64,000 bases of DNA from Maribacter vaceletii (GCF_003634105.1 NZ_RBIQ01000007.1:1550001-1614000), one strand, 5' to 3'; numbered from the stretch's first letter, positions 26,527-36,244 are shown. The notes: generated from the sequence alone by a model not told the origin. Made by a program: numbers and translations.

Positions 26527-28143
26527 ATGCAAACAAAAACAACTTTTGACCCAATAGCGCTGAGTATTCTTTGGTCTCGGCTAATAAGTATAGTAGATGA
26601 AGCAGGAACCACCTTGCAGCGAACATCATTCTCTACAGTAACAAGAGAATCTAATGATTTTGCAGTGGTTTTAATGGATAGGAAAGGAAGGTCTATAGCA
26701 CAATCTAGTGTTTCTGTTCCTTCATTCTTAGGAGTTTTACCCATGCTTACAAAAGCATTATTGGCAGATTATTTTCCATTAGATACTTGGAAAGAAGGAG
26801 ATGTAGTTATGACAAATGACCCATGGTTATGTGCTGGTCATAAACCCGATATTGGTATCGTTTCCCCAATTTTTCATGAAAGTAAACTAATAGGATTTAT
26901 AGGCACTATTGCACACTCTCCAGATATGGGAGGTGTATTATGGGGCGCTGGTTCTAGAGATTTATATGAAGAAGGGCTAATGGTTCCCCCGACCAAACTT
27001 ATATCCGAAGGAAAGCCTAACCATACATTATTTAATATTTTAGAACATAATGTTAGAGCCTCCGATCAAACAATAGGTGATATTAGAGCACAAATTGCGG
27101 CTAATGATCAAGGAATAAAATCTTTGATGAAATTAATGGAGGAAAATAATTTAGAAGACCTTCAAGATTTGGCAGATGCAGTTATAAATGCATCAGAAAA
27201 GGCAATGAGAGAAGCATTATTAGCGGCTCCAGATGGTAGTTACCAATATAGTTATGATACCGATGGTGATGGTAGAGGAAATGGATGTCATTTTGAGATT
27301 ACTGTAACGATTAAAGGGGATGAAATCCATGCAGACTATGAAGGTACTTCAGGTGCGCACCCATTAAGTATCAATGCCGTATTAAATTATACATATGCAT
27401 ATACTGCGTATCCTATTAAATGTACTTTTAGCCCAGATGTACCAAATAATGATGGTTCTTTTTACCCTATAAAGGTTACGGCACCAAAAGGATGTTTAGT
27501 AAATGCGCAAAAACCATCCCCTCTGGGAGCTCGTAATATTACAGGTAATATGTTGCACTCAGTGGTTTTTGGAGCATTGGCAAAAGCAGTTCCAGAGCAA
27601 GTACAAGCAGATTGCGGGAGTGCTTGTTGGTGTATTGTTTTAAATGGAGAACATAAAGGAAAAGAGTTTGTAGAATATTTCTTTTTAAATGGAGGTTATG
27701 GAGCAAGACCAACTATGGATGGCGAGCATGTACTTAGTTTTCCTACCAATGTAGCAAATGTTCCTATAGAGGTTTTAGAAACAGATATTGCTGTTTTGGT
27801 TACCGAAAAATCGCTAGTACCAAACTCTGGCGGAGAAGGAAAGTATAGAGGAGGTTTAGGACAACGTTTTAGCTTTAAAAATGTAGGAGAAAATGCCTTA
27901 AATTTATCATTACTAACAGAAAAAACACAAACTCCTGCTAAGGGTATTTTATTAGGTCAGGATGGGCAAATGGGAGCAATGGAAATTATTCCGCATAGAG
28001 ATTTTCCACCAAAAGGATTAGATAAATTACATCCAGGAGAAGAATTAATATTAACACTTCCGGGAGGAGGAGGTTATGGGGATCCAGCACAACGAGATAA
28101 GGCGTTAATAGAAGAAGATAAAGCTTTAGGATATATAATATAA
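26527..28143 (+). CDS. hyuB: Hydantoinase/oxoprolinase subunit B
   Basis: A 538-residue HyuB-family protein (N-methylhydantoinase B/acetone carboxylase alpha type), partner of HyuA at 22941. Typical segments include RTSFSTVTRESNDFAVVLMD, TNDPWLCAGHKPDIG and the C-terminal glycine-rich LPGGGGYGDPAQRD. Length fits the family. The palindromic operator lies just upstream, and the methyltransferase gene follows after 5 bp. Together HyuA and HyuB form an ATP-dependent cyclic-amide-opening enzyme. The exact ring is unknown. Confidence 0.92.
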   Translation: MQTKTTFDPIALSILWSRLISIVDEAGTTLQRTSFSTVTRESNDFAVVLMDRKGRSIAQSSVSVPSFLGVLPMLTKALLADYFPLDTWKEGDVVMTNDPWLCAGHKPDIGIVSPIFHESKLIGFIGTIAHSPDMGGVLWGAGSRDLYEEGLMVPPTKLISEGKPNHTLFNILEHNVRASDQTIGDIRAQIAANDQGIKSLMKLMEENNLEDLQDLADAVINASEKAMREALLAAPDGSYQYSYDTDGDGRGNGCHFEITVTIKGDEIHADYEGTSGAHPLSINAVLNYTYAYTAYPIKCTFSPDVPNNDGSFYPIKVTAPKGCLVNAQKPSPLGARNITGNMLHSVVFGALAKAVPEQVQADCGSACWCIVLNGEHKGKEFVEYFFLNGGYGARPTMDGEHVLSFPTNVANVPIEVLETDIAVLVTEKSLVPNSGGEGKYRGGLGQRFSFKNVGENALNLSLLTEKTQTPAKGILLGQDGQMGAMEIIPHRDFPPKGLDKLHPGEELILTLPGGGGYGDPAQRDKALIEEDKALGYII

Positions 28144-28148
28144 AAAAA

Positions 28149-29336
28149 ATGGCTGCAAAGAATTTACCACCAGTATGGAACAAGATAGCAAAACATGCTA
28201 TGATGCCAGAAACGAATCATGATGAGAGAGCTAGGTATAATTTTCTAGCGAGTTTAAATAAGCATTTGGCACATGTTTCGCAGGGAAATAAAATGGCTTA
28301 TGAAAAAAGGGTAGAACCAGCTTTTAAAGCCAAAAATGGTCGCGATATAGCATCTGTAGAGGAATTACAAGAGGCTATAAGTAAAGATGCTCATTATCAA
28401 ATTTGGTCTTCTTTACGTAGAAGTACTATGGAAATGCGCCAACAAGCAGGGCGCTCTATAGTTCTAAGACAGGCAGAAGAATTAAGAGATAAAGCAGAGG
28501 AGTTTAATAAAGGAAAATCTACCTTAGTATTAGATCCTAACTGTAAAGTTCCAGAATATTTATTGGCAGTGGATAATCATTTAATGCCAGGAAGTTACCA
28601 TACCGAATTAATTGAAGGAGATGTTACTCCTGCAGCAAATTATGATTCTGGAATTTTTGTTACTACTGCTGGTTTACTTGGCAGGTATAATGACGGTGGA
28701 GGTAAAGCAATAACAAGTTGGGTTAAAAAAACCTACCCAGATTTTGCCCCAAAAAGAATTTTAGATATTGGTTGTGGCATGGGGCATAATGTATTACCAA
28801 TTGCAAAAGCCTTTCCTAATGCCGAGGTAATTGCAATTGATACAGGAGCCCCAATGCTGCGTTATGCACATGCACGTGCATTAGATTTAGGCATAACAAA
28901 TGTTACATTCATGCAAATGGATGCAGCAAAAACAATATTTGAAAATGAATCTTTTGATTGGATCCAATCTACTATGTTTTTTCATGAAACCGGAGGAAAA
29001 TCTATCTACACAATTATGGAAGAAGTATATCGTCTTTTAAAACCAGGCGGACTTACATTACATATAGAACAACCCCAATATACAGAGGATATGAGTCTAT
29101 TCGAAAAATTTATAAGGGATTGGGATGCACTTAATAACAGTGAGCCTTATTGGTCTAAAATGCATGATATAGAACCTATAGATTTAATGCAAGCATCTGG
29201 CTTTAGAAAGGAAGATTTTATGCAAATAGGAGCAAAAGCAGAAAACGATTTGGATGATGGTACTCAAAAAGCAGATGAACCAGAAGATCATGGACGATCA
29301 CCAATTTGGAATGTTTTTGGCGCAATAAAAAATTAA
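28149..29336 (+). CDS. SAM-dependent class I methyltransferase
   Basis: A 395-residue protein. The N-terminal ~185 residues are helical and unrecognised. The methyltransferase domain starts near residue 203 with motif I ILDIGCGMGHNVLP, followed by VIAIDTGAPML and MDAAKT, and the YRLLKPGG segment typical of UbiE/Methyltransf_11. No signal. It begins 5 bp after HyuB. It may methylate a pathway acid or phenol/enol. It is unusual that the catalytic domain follows such a long extra N-terminal region. Confidence 0.85.
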   Translation: MAAKNLPPVWNKIAKHAMMPETNHDERARYNFLASLNKHLAHVSQGNKMAYEKRVEPAFKAKNGRDIASVEELQEAISKDAHYQIWSSLRRSTMEMRQQAGRSIVLRQAEELRDKAEEFNKGKSTLVLDPNCKVPEYLLAVDNHLMPGSYHTELIEGDVTPAANYDSGIFVTTAGLLGRYNDGGGKAITSWVKKTYPDFAPKRILDIGCGMGHNVLPIAKAFPNAEVIAIDTGAPMLRYAHARALDLGITNVTFMQMDAAKTIFENESFDWIQSTMFFHETGGKSIYTIMEEVYRLLKPGGLTLHIEQPQYTEDMSLFEKFIRDWDALNNSEPYWSKMHDIEPIDLMQASGFRKEDFMQIGAKAENDLDDGTQKADEPEDHGRSPIWNVFGAIKN

Positions 29337-29348
29337 AAAAGAAAACCA

Positions 29349-29702
29349 ATGATTGATCATATAAAATTAGCATCTAGCAAATCTAAAGGCAAACGTCCTT
29401 ATTTTCATGAGGACCCTGCAGTAGAGCGTGTATTAAATATAACCATGGCTATTGCTGGTGAATTAGCGGTAATGCGTGAACGTATGGACACTATAGAGCG
29501 CTTGTTAGAGAAAAAAGGATTAGTTTCTCAAGAAGAAATAGATAACTACGTGCCAGAATCTAAAGAAGAAGAAACGCAAAGACAGGAATGGCATAGTGAG
29601 TATATTTCTAGAGTATTGCGTATAGTGCAGCAGGAGATGGAAGAACTAGAGAATCCAGATAAGTCTATTGCAGATATTGCTAATGATATAGATAAAATGT
29701 AA
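29349..29702 (+). CDS. Small helical protein of unknown function
   Basis: A 117-residue charged, mostly helical protein with a likely coiled-coil stretch (about residues 35-60, ELAVMRERMDTIERLLEKKG) and an acidic C-terminal half. No signal or known motif. Its stop codon overlaps the next start by one base (TAATG at 29700-29704), showing tight coupling with the SnoaL-like gene. It may be an accessory subunit of the methyltransferase upstream. That is a guess from position. Confidence 0.7.
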   Translation: MIDHIKLASSKSKGKRPYFHEDPAVERVLNITMAIAGELAVMRERMDTIERLLEKKGLVSQEEIDNYVPESKEEETQRQEWHSEYISRVLRIVQQEMEELENPDKSIADIANDIDKM

Positions 29703-30121
29703 TGGCAGAACTACACGATAGAATTACAAAATTTTTTAATGCTATTATTCAAGAGGATATAGAGGAGATAAAAAACGGATATTGTAAAGATGAACAAACT
29801 TATGTTGTATTAGAAGGCCCTCGTTTTAGTACCAAAGGATATACGATGATAGCTAAAGGATGGTCAGACTTTAAAAACTCCCCTATTGCCATGACCAAAA
29901 TTGTTTGGACAGAAGGCCCTTTTGAAGAAATTGTAGGAGACATGGGATGGATTAGTGGAATTACAGAGCTTTATCTTAATGTAGGAGGTAAAGAGGTGTT
30001 TAATACGTTTAGATCTTCTTTTGTGTTCAAGAAAGAAGATAATGATTGGAAAATTCGTCATGAGCATGTATCTGCTCCACACCCTGATCCATATGGTGTT
30101 GGAGATTGGCTAAAAAAATAA
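29702..30121 (+). CDS. NTF2/SnoaL-like protein
   Basis: A 139-residue protein with the cone-shaped alpha+beta (NTF2-like) pattern: N-terminal helix ITKFFNAIIQEDIEEIKNGY, then strands and a C-terminal KKEDNDWKIRHEHVS strand typical of the SnoaL_3/DUF4440 group. Such proteins are hydrolases, isomerases or ligand binders. It overlaps the upstream small gene by one base and is followed by a CpcT-like gene after 18 bp. Confidence 0.8.
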   Translation: MAELHDRITKFFNAIIQEDIEEIKNGYCKDEQTYVVLEGPRFSTKGYTMIAKGWSDFKNSPIAMTKIVWTEGPFEEIVGDMGWISGITELYLNVGGKEVFNTFRSSFVFKKEDNDWKIRHEHVSAPHPDPYGVGDWLKK

Positions 30122-30139
30122 AACATCAAACTTAATTAT

Positions 30140-31186
30140 ATGAAACCCATTAAGAAAATAGTAATAACCCTAATTTTTTTAATGGGTTTTTTAGTAGGTA
30201 ATAGTCAGCAAAAAAAAGAAAATAAAGCGTCTAGTTCTCCAGCCATGGGAGAAACATCAAAAAGTACTATTAAAAGGTTAGCAACTACGGTAGAACCAAA
30301 TAGAAAATTTTCTTATCCAGAAAGAGAGTTAGATTATCTTATGCATATTTGGAAAGGAGAATATGACAATGTTGAGCAGTTAGATTTTGATAAAATACAG
30401 AAACTTGAAGGTAAAAAGCATGATAGAGTTCATGTGTCTATACGTCAATTTCAAAATTCTAATTTTGGTGTTGGGGCTGTGTATGTTGAAGAATATAGAG
30501 AAGACAATGTAAATATAATTACAAGGCAATGTATTTATCAATTAGTACCAGACGATAAAGAAAATGCAATTAAGGTTAAAGTATATCATTTTAAAACAAA
30601 AAAACCAATACTAGCAAAAAGGGATAGTTTTAAAGCAGTGTCTGTATTAACCCCCAATTCTAATCTTTTAAAAGAGGGTTGTTCCATGATACTTAGAAGA
30701 AACGGAGATGGTTTTCTTGCAAAAACTATTTTAGATAGCTGTACAGATAAACAAGTAAAGGAGTATCAATTTAGTGTTACAGAAAATTCATTTCATTTTA
30801 CAGAAGAAGGTATAAAGACTGCATATCAATTAGAAAAAGCACGTTGTTTTACTTGTATGATAGATTTTCCGAATGATACAAATGGGAGGTCTACGGTGAC
30901 TAATCATTATATAGATATTTTAGATCAAGGAGGATCTTTTAAGTTTAAGTATCCAGATGGCCGTAATATGCTACTTGGAATGCGAAATACTTGGTCTTTT
31001 GGTATGCACAGAGAAACCTTTGTAATATATATATTAGATCAAGAAACAAATAAAACATTAATATATTCTTGGGGTAATCCAGGTGCAGATCGCATTGGTT
31101 TTAACCCAGGGTGGATTCGTGTGCAATGCGATTTAAAAACGCCTCGAAATGTAAAAATGCAACAGGAATTAAGACCTGGTTCTTAA
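30140..31186 (+). CDS. Exported CpcT/CpeT-family protein with extra C-terminal domain
   Basis: A 348-residue protein with a signal peptide (MKPIKKIVITLIFLMGFLVG). Residues about 65-230 are CpcT/CpeT-like (YLMHIWKGEYDNVEQ, then YVEEYREDNVNIITRQCIY, then CSMILRRNGDGFLAK). Residues about 235-345 form an added domain with HYIDILDQGG and IGFNPGWIRVQCDL, also present in the paralogue at 48377. The added domain is not known to me. It ends its unit 3 bp from the convergent DUF1838 gene. Confidence 0.78.
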   Translation: MKPIKKIVITLIFLMGFLVGNSQQKKENKASSSPAMGETSKSTIKRLATTVEPNRKFSYPERELDYLMHIWKGEYDNVEQLDFDKIQKLEGKKHDRVHVSIRQFQNSNFGVGAVYVEEYREDNVNIITRQCIYQLVPDDKENAIKVKVYHFKTKKPILAKRDSFKAVSVLTPNSNLLKEGCSMILRRNGDGFLAKTILDSCTDKQVKEYQFSVTENSFHFTEEGIKTAYQLEKARCFTCMIDFPNDTNGRSTVTNHYIDILDQGGSFKFKYPDGRNMLLGMRNTWSFGMHRETFVIYILDQETNKTLIYSWGNPGADRIGFNPGWIRVQCDLKTPRNVKMQQELRPGS

Positions 31187-31189
31187 AAG

Positions 31190-32122
31190 TTACTTTTCAT
31201 TGTTCTTACGCTCTTCTTTGTAGCTTGTATAGGTGCTTCTTCTACCTTTCCAAGGTTGTTCATTATCAAAATAATTGGGTTGTACTTTAGAAACATAGTC
31301 ATGCATAGAGTCTGGTATTTCAGAAATATCTACTATTTTTTTGCCTGTAGCGCGCCACATTACAAATCCAGGTTTTTGCCCCATATGTAACCAAGGTTCC
31401 CAGGAGTTTATTGCTGTCCAGAAAAAAGTTTGTTCGCAAGAATCTATGTTTGGGTTAAATAGTTGTTTTGCATCTGTAACATACGTTGTAGAAGAGCCAA
31501 AATGCATTTGTTCACCAGCCGATGAAATTGGCCATTCTTCAGGTTGTAGCGGATTTTTAAAACTTGCAGAACCATATTCATCTAACCAAATTTGCTCTCC
31601 AGATTGTACCCAATTCTCTTTATAGGGCTTAATGGTTTCGCCAGATAAGATTCCATCTGGGGTATATGTTGTATTACTCCCTCCGCCATACATAAAATGA
31701 AAGGGTTCTATAATTTCATTAGTATAAGGATTTTTCCATGTATCTAGAACTTTGCCAGTTTCTAAGTCGCCAAAGAAACCTAAATCAAAACTTTCTTTAG
31801 TATAATTATTTCCTTCTTTTTTCCAGTTACTTTTAGCTAAACCCTGCAAAGTTGTTAATGGTTTAGGAGCTTCTCCAGGTAGTATGCCCCATAAATGTCC
31901 AGAAAACCAGTTGTATATAGTGGCAGGTTTTAGGCTTCCCATTAAACGAATATGTGATTTAAAAATTTCTCCTTTAGAGGAGGAAAGTGTTGCACTTTCT
32001 TTTGTTTTTATTTCAGGAATAAAAGGAGTGGCTAAACCTATTCCAGGAATAGCCGCAAAAGATAATGCCGTTGAGGTATTTAAAAAGGAACGCCTACTTA
32101 TATTTTTTCTGTCTTTTTTCAT
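31190..32122 (-). CDS. Tat-exported DUF1838 family protein
   Basis: A 310-residue protein with a twin-arginine signal (NISRRSFLNTSTALSFAAIP). DUF1838 landmarks: IYNWFSGHLWGILPGEAPKPL near residue 67, FFGDLETGKVLDTWKNPYTNE near residue 115, HFMYGG, and INSWEPWLHMGQKPGFVMWRATG near residue 240. Tat export suggests a cofactor-bound or folded protein. It stands alone on the minus strand and shares the tandem operator at 32161-32189 with the divergent VOC gene. Confidence 0.88.
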   Translation of the reverse strand: MKKDRKNISRRSFLNTSTALSFAAIPGIGLATPFIPEIKTKESATLSSSKGEIFKSHIRLMGSLKPATIYNWFSGHLWGILPGEAPKPLTTLQGLAKSNWKKEGNNYTKESFDLGFFGDLETGKVLDTWKNPYTNEIIEPFHFMYGGGSNTTYTPDGILSGETIKPYKENWVQSGEQIWLDEYGSASFKNPLQPEEWPISSAGEQMHFGSSTTYVTDAKQLFNPNIDSCEQTFFWTAINSWEPWLHMGQKPGFVMWRATGKKIVDISEIPDSMHDYVSKVQPNYFDNEQPWKGRRSTYTSYKEERKNNEK

Positions 32123-32160
32123 AGTACTAAAAATTAATTCTCTTAAAGATATTCAAATAA

Positions 32161-32189
32161 TTAATGTAATTAACAGTTAACTATGTTAA
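32161..32189. promoter_or_regulatory. Tandem TTAA-N5-TTAA operator in a divergent promoter region
   Basis: TTAATGTAATTAA (32161-32173) and TTAACTATGTTAA (32177-32189) have starts 16 bp apart. The site lies midway between the minus-strand DUF1838 start (38 bp away) and the plus-strand VOC start (35 bp away), so one element can serve both units. Confidence 0.72.
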
Positions 32190-32224
32190 TTATTTTGTAT
32201 CTTGTTGGTATAATACCAAAGTGA

Positions 32225-33181
32225 ATGCATCAACTAAAGACAATTTTAGAAGTAATTTACAGTGTAGGTGACATAGATAAAGTTAAGAATTTTTTCTGTG
32301 ATTATGGTGGATTGTCTGCTGTTGGGGTATTTAAAACAAATGCATCTGTACTTAAATTTTGGAATCTTAAAGAAGAGGCTACTGCAGATGAAGTTTTGAT
32401 TCAATTTAATAAGCACTCTTCGGGAAAGTTACGATTGGTGAAGTTTAATAATGTATCGCAAGAAATTATTAGGTCTTCTCAAAAGCCATGGGATACTGGT
32501 GGTATTATGGATATTAATTTGCGAGTACCAGAAGTAGCTAAAACTTTTAATGAAATAAGAGATTTAGGTTGGCATGGATTAAGTGATCCATTGTTACAAA
32601 CAATGGGTCCTTTTAAATTGTATGATATTTTAATGCAAGGGTATGATGATATTATTGTAGCATTTACGCATAGGGTAGAGCCGTCTTTAGAATTGCCAGA
32701 AGGCTATAAAATACCTTCTCATATTTACAATTCTTCTTTAACTGTTAAAAGTTTAGAAGAGTCAAGAGATTTTTATGAGAATCAATTGGGCTTTATACTT
32801 TTAAATGAATACGAAGTTAAAAAGGAGGAAGCTGTAGAAAATATGTTTGGTATACCTATGAATATGATTACAGATGTTACTTGTAAAGCCAATATTTTTT
32901 CTTTAGATGGCACACGAGATGTAATGTTTCAATTATGCGAGTTTGAGGGTGTAGATGGTAAAGATTTTTCTAATCTAGCAATCCCCCCCAATAAAGGGTT
33001 ATTGTTATATCGCTGTGAAGTAGAAAATATAGAATCTTATTACACTAATTTATTAAAAAAGGAAGTAAAAATATATAGAGAACTACAAGAAATAATTATA
33101 GAACCTTATGGCAGTGTAAAATGTTTTGCGCTACCTAGTCCAGATGGGGTTTGGTGGGAATTTTTAGAAAAAACTAATTAA
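32225..33181 (+). CDS. Two-domain VOC protein
   Basis: A 318-residue cytosolic protein of two VOC modules (first from residue 3, second from about residue 165, HIYNSSLTVKSLEESRDFYE), ending SPDGVWWEFLEK. It is a close paralogue of the protein at 44924: both share LRLVKFNNVSQE-like and DTGGIMDINLRV-like segments. It heads the plus-strand unit to 41399 and is followed by a DUF1838 gene after 11 bp. A lyase or ring-cleaving dioxygenase role is possible but unassigned. Confidence 0.82.
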   Translation: MHQLKTILEVIYSVGDIDKVKNFFCDYGGLSAVGVFKTNASVLKFWNLKEEATADEVLIQFNKHSSGKLRLVKFNNVSQEIIRSSQKPWDTGGIMDINLRVPEVAKTFNEIRDLGWHGLSDPLLQTMGPFKLYDILMQGYDDIIVAFTHRVEPSLELPEGYKIPSHIYNSSLTVKSLEESRDFYENQLGFILLNEYEVKKEEAVENMFGIPMNMITDVTCKANIFSLDGTRDVMFQLCEFEGVDGKDFSNLAIPPNKGLLLYRCEVENIESYYTNLLKKEVKIYRELQEIIIEPYGSVKCFALPSPDGVWWEFLEKTN

Positions 33182-33192
33182 ATATTATAGAG

Positions 33193-34092
33193 ATGAAAAC
33201 AAAATTTAGCTTAACATTTAGTTTATTATTTGTACTTGGCCTGTATGCTCAAAAGAGAGAATTTAAAGGATTAGAAGCACTTCAAATGCTTCAAAAAACA
33301 GTATGTAATACCTTAGAAGAAGGTAAGCCCGTTTATGGCATGTGGGAGGGTCGCATGTATAGTCGAATTGAAGGTGAAAAAGACGTAAATATTTTCAATG
33401 TGATTGGTATTAATGTACGGCAATGTGATTGTGTTGAGGATGACGTAAAAGGAAAAGGATTTCGAAGTGTTGGTCGTGAAATAATGCTTTATCTCGACCC
33501 TGAAACAGGGGAGATTTTAGATACTTGGAAAAACCCTTGGACCGGAGAAACGGTTGAGGTTTTACATGTAGCAAACGACCCGGTTAGTATGCGCAGTTAC
33601 ATATACGAAAATGATGAAAAAGGTGAAGAAAGAGCTACGTTTTCTTTTCGACAATATGGTGATGTTGCGGTGACCTCTTATGAATATCCGCTTTTTTATA
33701 ATAACCCATTAGCTGGCGAATATCAAAATGCAATAGGTGGTAAATACCATGCTATGGAAATCTTCAACACTTATTATAGTACTGAAGAAATTACCAACGC
33801 CAAAATTAAAAATTTACAAACATCAAGTATTTCTTGGTCTCGTATTTCGCAATGGCTACCATGGATGAATATGGGCGGTAAACAAGGAATTATGGTGGTA
33901 AACTCAACAGGACAAAGTGTTCTTGATAAAGATCAAATATGGCCTAAAATCCAAACAATATTAAAAGAGAGATATCCTTTATATAGGAATCCTCCTGCTA
34001 AAGATGATAAAAGACCTAATGAAACTTCATGGACGGTATATAAAAAATATATAGCTAGCAAGAAAAAGGAAGAAGAAAGTAAAAAAGAATAA
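33193..34092 (+). CDS. Exported DUF1838 family protein
   Basis: A 299-residue protein with a classical signal peptide ([20 protein letters not shown]). DUF1838 pattern: [21 protein letters not shown] near residue 47, [19 protein letters not shown] near residue 100, and [19 protein letters not shown] near residue 218. It lies between a VOC gene and a peroxiredoxin gene. The C-terminus is Lys/Glu rich. Function unknown as for the whole family. Confidence 0.88.
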   Translation: MKTKFSLTFSLLFVLGLYAQKREFKGLEALQMLQKTVCNTLEEGKPVYGMWEGRMYSRIEGEKDVNIFNVIGINVRQCDCVEDDVKGKGFRSVGREIMLYLDPETGEILDTWKNPWTGETVEVLHVANDPVSMRSYIYENDEKGEERATFSFRQYGDVAVTSYEYPLFYNNPLAGEYQNAIGGKYHAMEIFNTYYSTEEITNAKIKNLQTSSISWSRISQWLPWMNMGGKQGIMVVNSTGQSVLDKDQIWPKIQTILKERYPLYRNPPAKDDKRPNETSWTVYKKYIASKKKEEESKKE

Positions 34093-34109
34093 TCTTTAAT
34101 AGTATTAGA

Positions 34110-34574
34110 ATGATAGTAGAAGTAGGAAAAAAAGCGCCAGATTTCTCACTAGTAGGAACCGATTTACAACAAATTAAACTAAGTGATTTTAAAGGAAAAA
34201 ATTTAATACTACACTTTTTTCCTTTAGCGTTTACCAGTGTCTGTACAGAACAATTATGTACAGCTAATGGAGAAGATAACGATTATGCTTCTCTTAATGC
34301 AGCTGTTGTAGGGGTATCTGTTGATTCTCCTTTTGTTTTAGATAAGTTCGCTAAAGAAAACAATTTAAATTTTCCTTTAGGTTCGGATTTTAATAGAAAG
34401 GTAAGTAACGATTATGGTGTTTTGTTTGATGGCGATTTTGCAGGAATGACTGGTTTTTCAATGCGTTCTGCTTTTGTAATAGATAAAGCAGGAGTAATAC
34501 GTTATGCAGAAACTACAGATGGTAAAACACTTCCAGATTTTACTAAAATTAAAGAAACATTAGCTAGCTTATAG
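34110..34574 (+). CDS. Peroxiredoxin (AhpE/Bcp-like)
   Basis: A 154-residue thioredoxin-fold peroxidase without signal. The peroxidatic cysteine lies in [14 protein letters not shown] near residue 45, with a second Cys five residues later that could resolve it. [19 protein letters not shown] and the [14 protein letters not shown] strand are standard. It reduces peroxides using thiols. In this unit it may protect against peroxide released by oxidase reactions. That is inferred from context. Confidence 0.9.
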   Translation: MIVEVGKKAPDFSLVGTDLQQIKLSDFKGKNLILHFFPLAFTSVCTEQLCTANGEDNDYASLNAAVVGVSVDSPFVLDKFAKENNLNFPLGSDFNRKVSNDYGVLFDGDFAGMTGFSMRSAFVIDKAGVIRYAETTDGKTLPDFTKIKETLASL

Positions 34575-34589
34575 TTTAATAATACTCCT

Positions 34590-35528
34590 ATGAAAAAATA
34601 TCTTTTAATAGTAATTATACCAGTATTATTTTCTTTAAAAAGTAATACTATAGAAGAGATAAAATCTTTTAAAGATTGTGAAAACTGCCCAGAAATGGTA
34701 GAAGTTCCAGAAGGATCCGTTTACATTGGCTCTCATGAAGATGAAATTGGAAGAAAAAAAGGAGAGCGAAACAGAGTAAAAGCAACAATTAAGAAACCTT
34801 TTGCAGTTGCAAAAACAGAAATAACGTTAGCTCAGTATAGAGTTTTTATGGAAGAAACAAAATACAAATCTAAGCAAGCTTTTTATAAAGGAGAACCATT
34901 GGTTGGCTGTAATTATTTTGATGGAAAAAGCTATGGGTATGTTGCAGAACATAATTGGAAAAACCCAGGGTATCCGCAAAGAGAAACGGATCCCGTTGTT
35001 TGTGTTAGTTGGAGTGATGCTAATGCTTATGCGCAATGGTTAAGTAAAAAAACAGGAAGGACATATAGAGTTCCTTCTGCAGTAGAATTTGAATATGCTT
35101 CCAGAGCAGGAAGTTCCTCTCCTTGGTATTGGGGTACAGACCCAGCGGAGGCTTGTGATTATGCTAATGTTGGTGATAAGGCATTTGCTAAGAAATTTCC
35201 AACAAGAGCTTCTTTTCCATGTACAGATGGGTATGTTTTTACTACTAGAGTTGGAAGATTTAAACCTAATAAATTTGGATTGTTTGATATGGTTGGTAAT
35301 GCTTGGGAATGGACAAGCGATTGTTTTCAAAATGATTTAACAAATGCTCCTGTGGATGGTTCTGCTTGGGTAGATAATGAGAATAATGAATGTGATGCAA
35401 GAACCCCAAAAGGTGGTAGTTGGATAAGTGGAATCTCTTGGGGAAGAGCAGCAGTAAGATCTAGAGATGGTGCAGATTATAAAAGTTTTATGTTAGGTTT
35501 TAGAGTAGCTGCAGAAATCAAAAAATAA
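34590..35528 (+). CDS. Exported SUMF1/FGE-fold protein lacking the FGE cysteines
   Basis: A 312-residue protein with a signal peptide (MKKYLLIVIIPVLFSLKS) and a full formylglycine-generating-enzyme (SUMF1) fold: VEVPEGSVYIGSHEDE, KTEITLAQYRVFMEET, WSDANAYAQWLSKKTGRTYRVPS and DMVGNAWEWTSD. The C-terminal KGGSWISGISWGRAAVRSRD region has neither of the two catalytic cysteines of true FGE. No sulfatase gene is near. It is therefore probably not a sulfatase activator, and may be a structural or different oxidoreductase use of the fold. Confidence 0.85.
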   Translation: MKKYLLIVIIPVLFSLKSNTIEEIKSFKDCENCPEMVEVPEGSVYIGSHEDEIGRKKGERNRVKATIKKPFAVAKTEITLAQYRVFMEETKYKSKQAFYKGEPLVGCNYFDGKSYGYVAEHNWKNPGYPQRETDPVVCVSWSDANAYAQWLSKKTGRTYRVPSAVEFEYASRAGSSSPWYWGTDPAEACDYANVGDKAFAKKFPTRASFPCTDGYVFTTRVGRFKPNKFGLFDMVGNAWEWTSDCFQNDLTNAPVDGSAWVDNENNECDARTPKGGSWISGISWGRAAVRSRDGADYKSFMLGFRVAAEIKK

Positions 35529-35546
35529 TAATTAAACAAAATAAAA

Positions 35547-36224
35547 ATGAAAACTATTACCAGCATTTTTTTTATAATAAGTATGGTGTCTACTTGTTAT
35601 GCGCAAAACAAAGCTATAGATTCTTTGGAAACGGAGTTAAATAGCATCATGAATATTTGGCCTGGAAAATATAACAATGATAAACAAATTAAAAAGGTAA
35701 AAGAAGAAGGAGGAGATGTTTGGTTGTTAGATGATACAGGGAAAGATGGTTATTTACAAATAGAATCGCATTATGTAAAGTTAAATAACCCAGATATAGG
35801 GGAACATGTAATATATGTGGAAGAATATAGAGACCACCAACCAGATAGTACCTATAGACAACGAATTTATACGCTTTCTATTGATGATAGTCTACATATT
35901 ATTCGTGTTAAAATGTGGCCTTTTAAAGATAAGAAGAAGTATGTAGGCGCTTATAATAACCCAGAATTACTAGCTTCTATAACTACGGATGAGATCAGTG
36001 CCTATCCAGATAAATGCGACTTATTAGTAAAGAAAGTAGGCAAAAAATTTAATATGTATATGAATGGTACCGACTGTTCTTTTGGAGATAAGTGCTTTAA
36101 TTATCAAGTAGTTTTAAGTGAAAATATTTTTAGTTATCGAGATAAAATAACAATACTATCTACAGGGAAAACAGTTTCAACGGCAGCTAATTATGCCTAT
36201 CATGATTTAGATAGAATTAAGTAA
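35547..36224 (+). CDS. Exported CpcT/CpeT-family protein
   Basis: A 225-residue protein with signal MKTITSIFFIISMVSTCYAQ. The mature part is a one-domain CpcT/CpeT fold: MNIWPGKYNNDKQI, YVEEYRDHQPDSTYRQRIYTL, then DKCDLLVKKVGKKFNMYMNGTDC. Its last residues (TAANYAYHDLDRIK) match the remnant at 5415-5525. It is between the SUMF1-like and a VOC gene in one unit. Confidence 0.84.
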   Translation: MKTITSIFFIISMVSTCYAQNKAIDSLETELNSIMNIWPGKYNNDKQIKKVKEEGGDVWLLDDTGKDGYLQIESHYVKLNNPDIGEHVIYVEEYRDHQPDSTYRQRIYTLSIDDSLHIIRVKMWPFKDKKKYVGAYNNPELLASITTDEISAYPDKCDLLVKKVGKKFNMYMNGTDCSFGDKCFNYQVVLSENIFSYRDKITILSTGKTVSTAANYAYHDLDRIK

Positions 36225-36244
36225 AAGGAGTAAAGAAAAAGATT

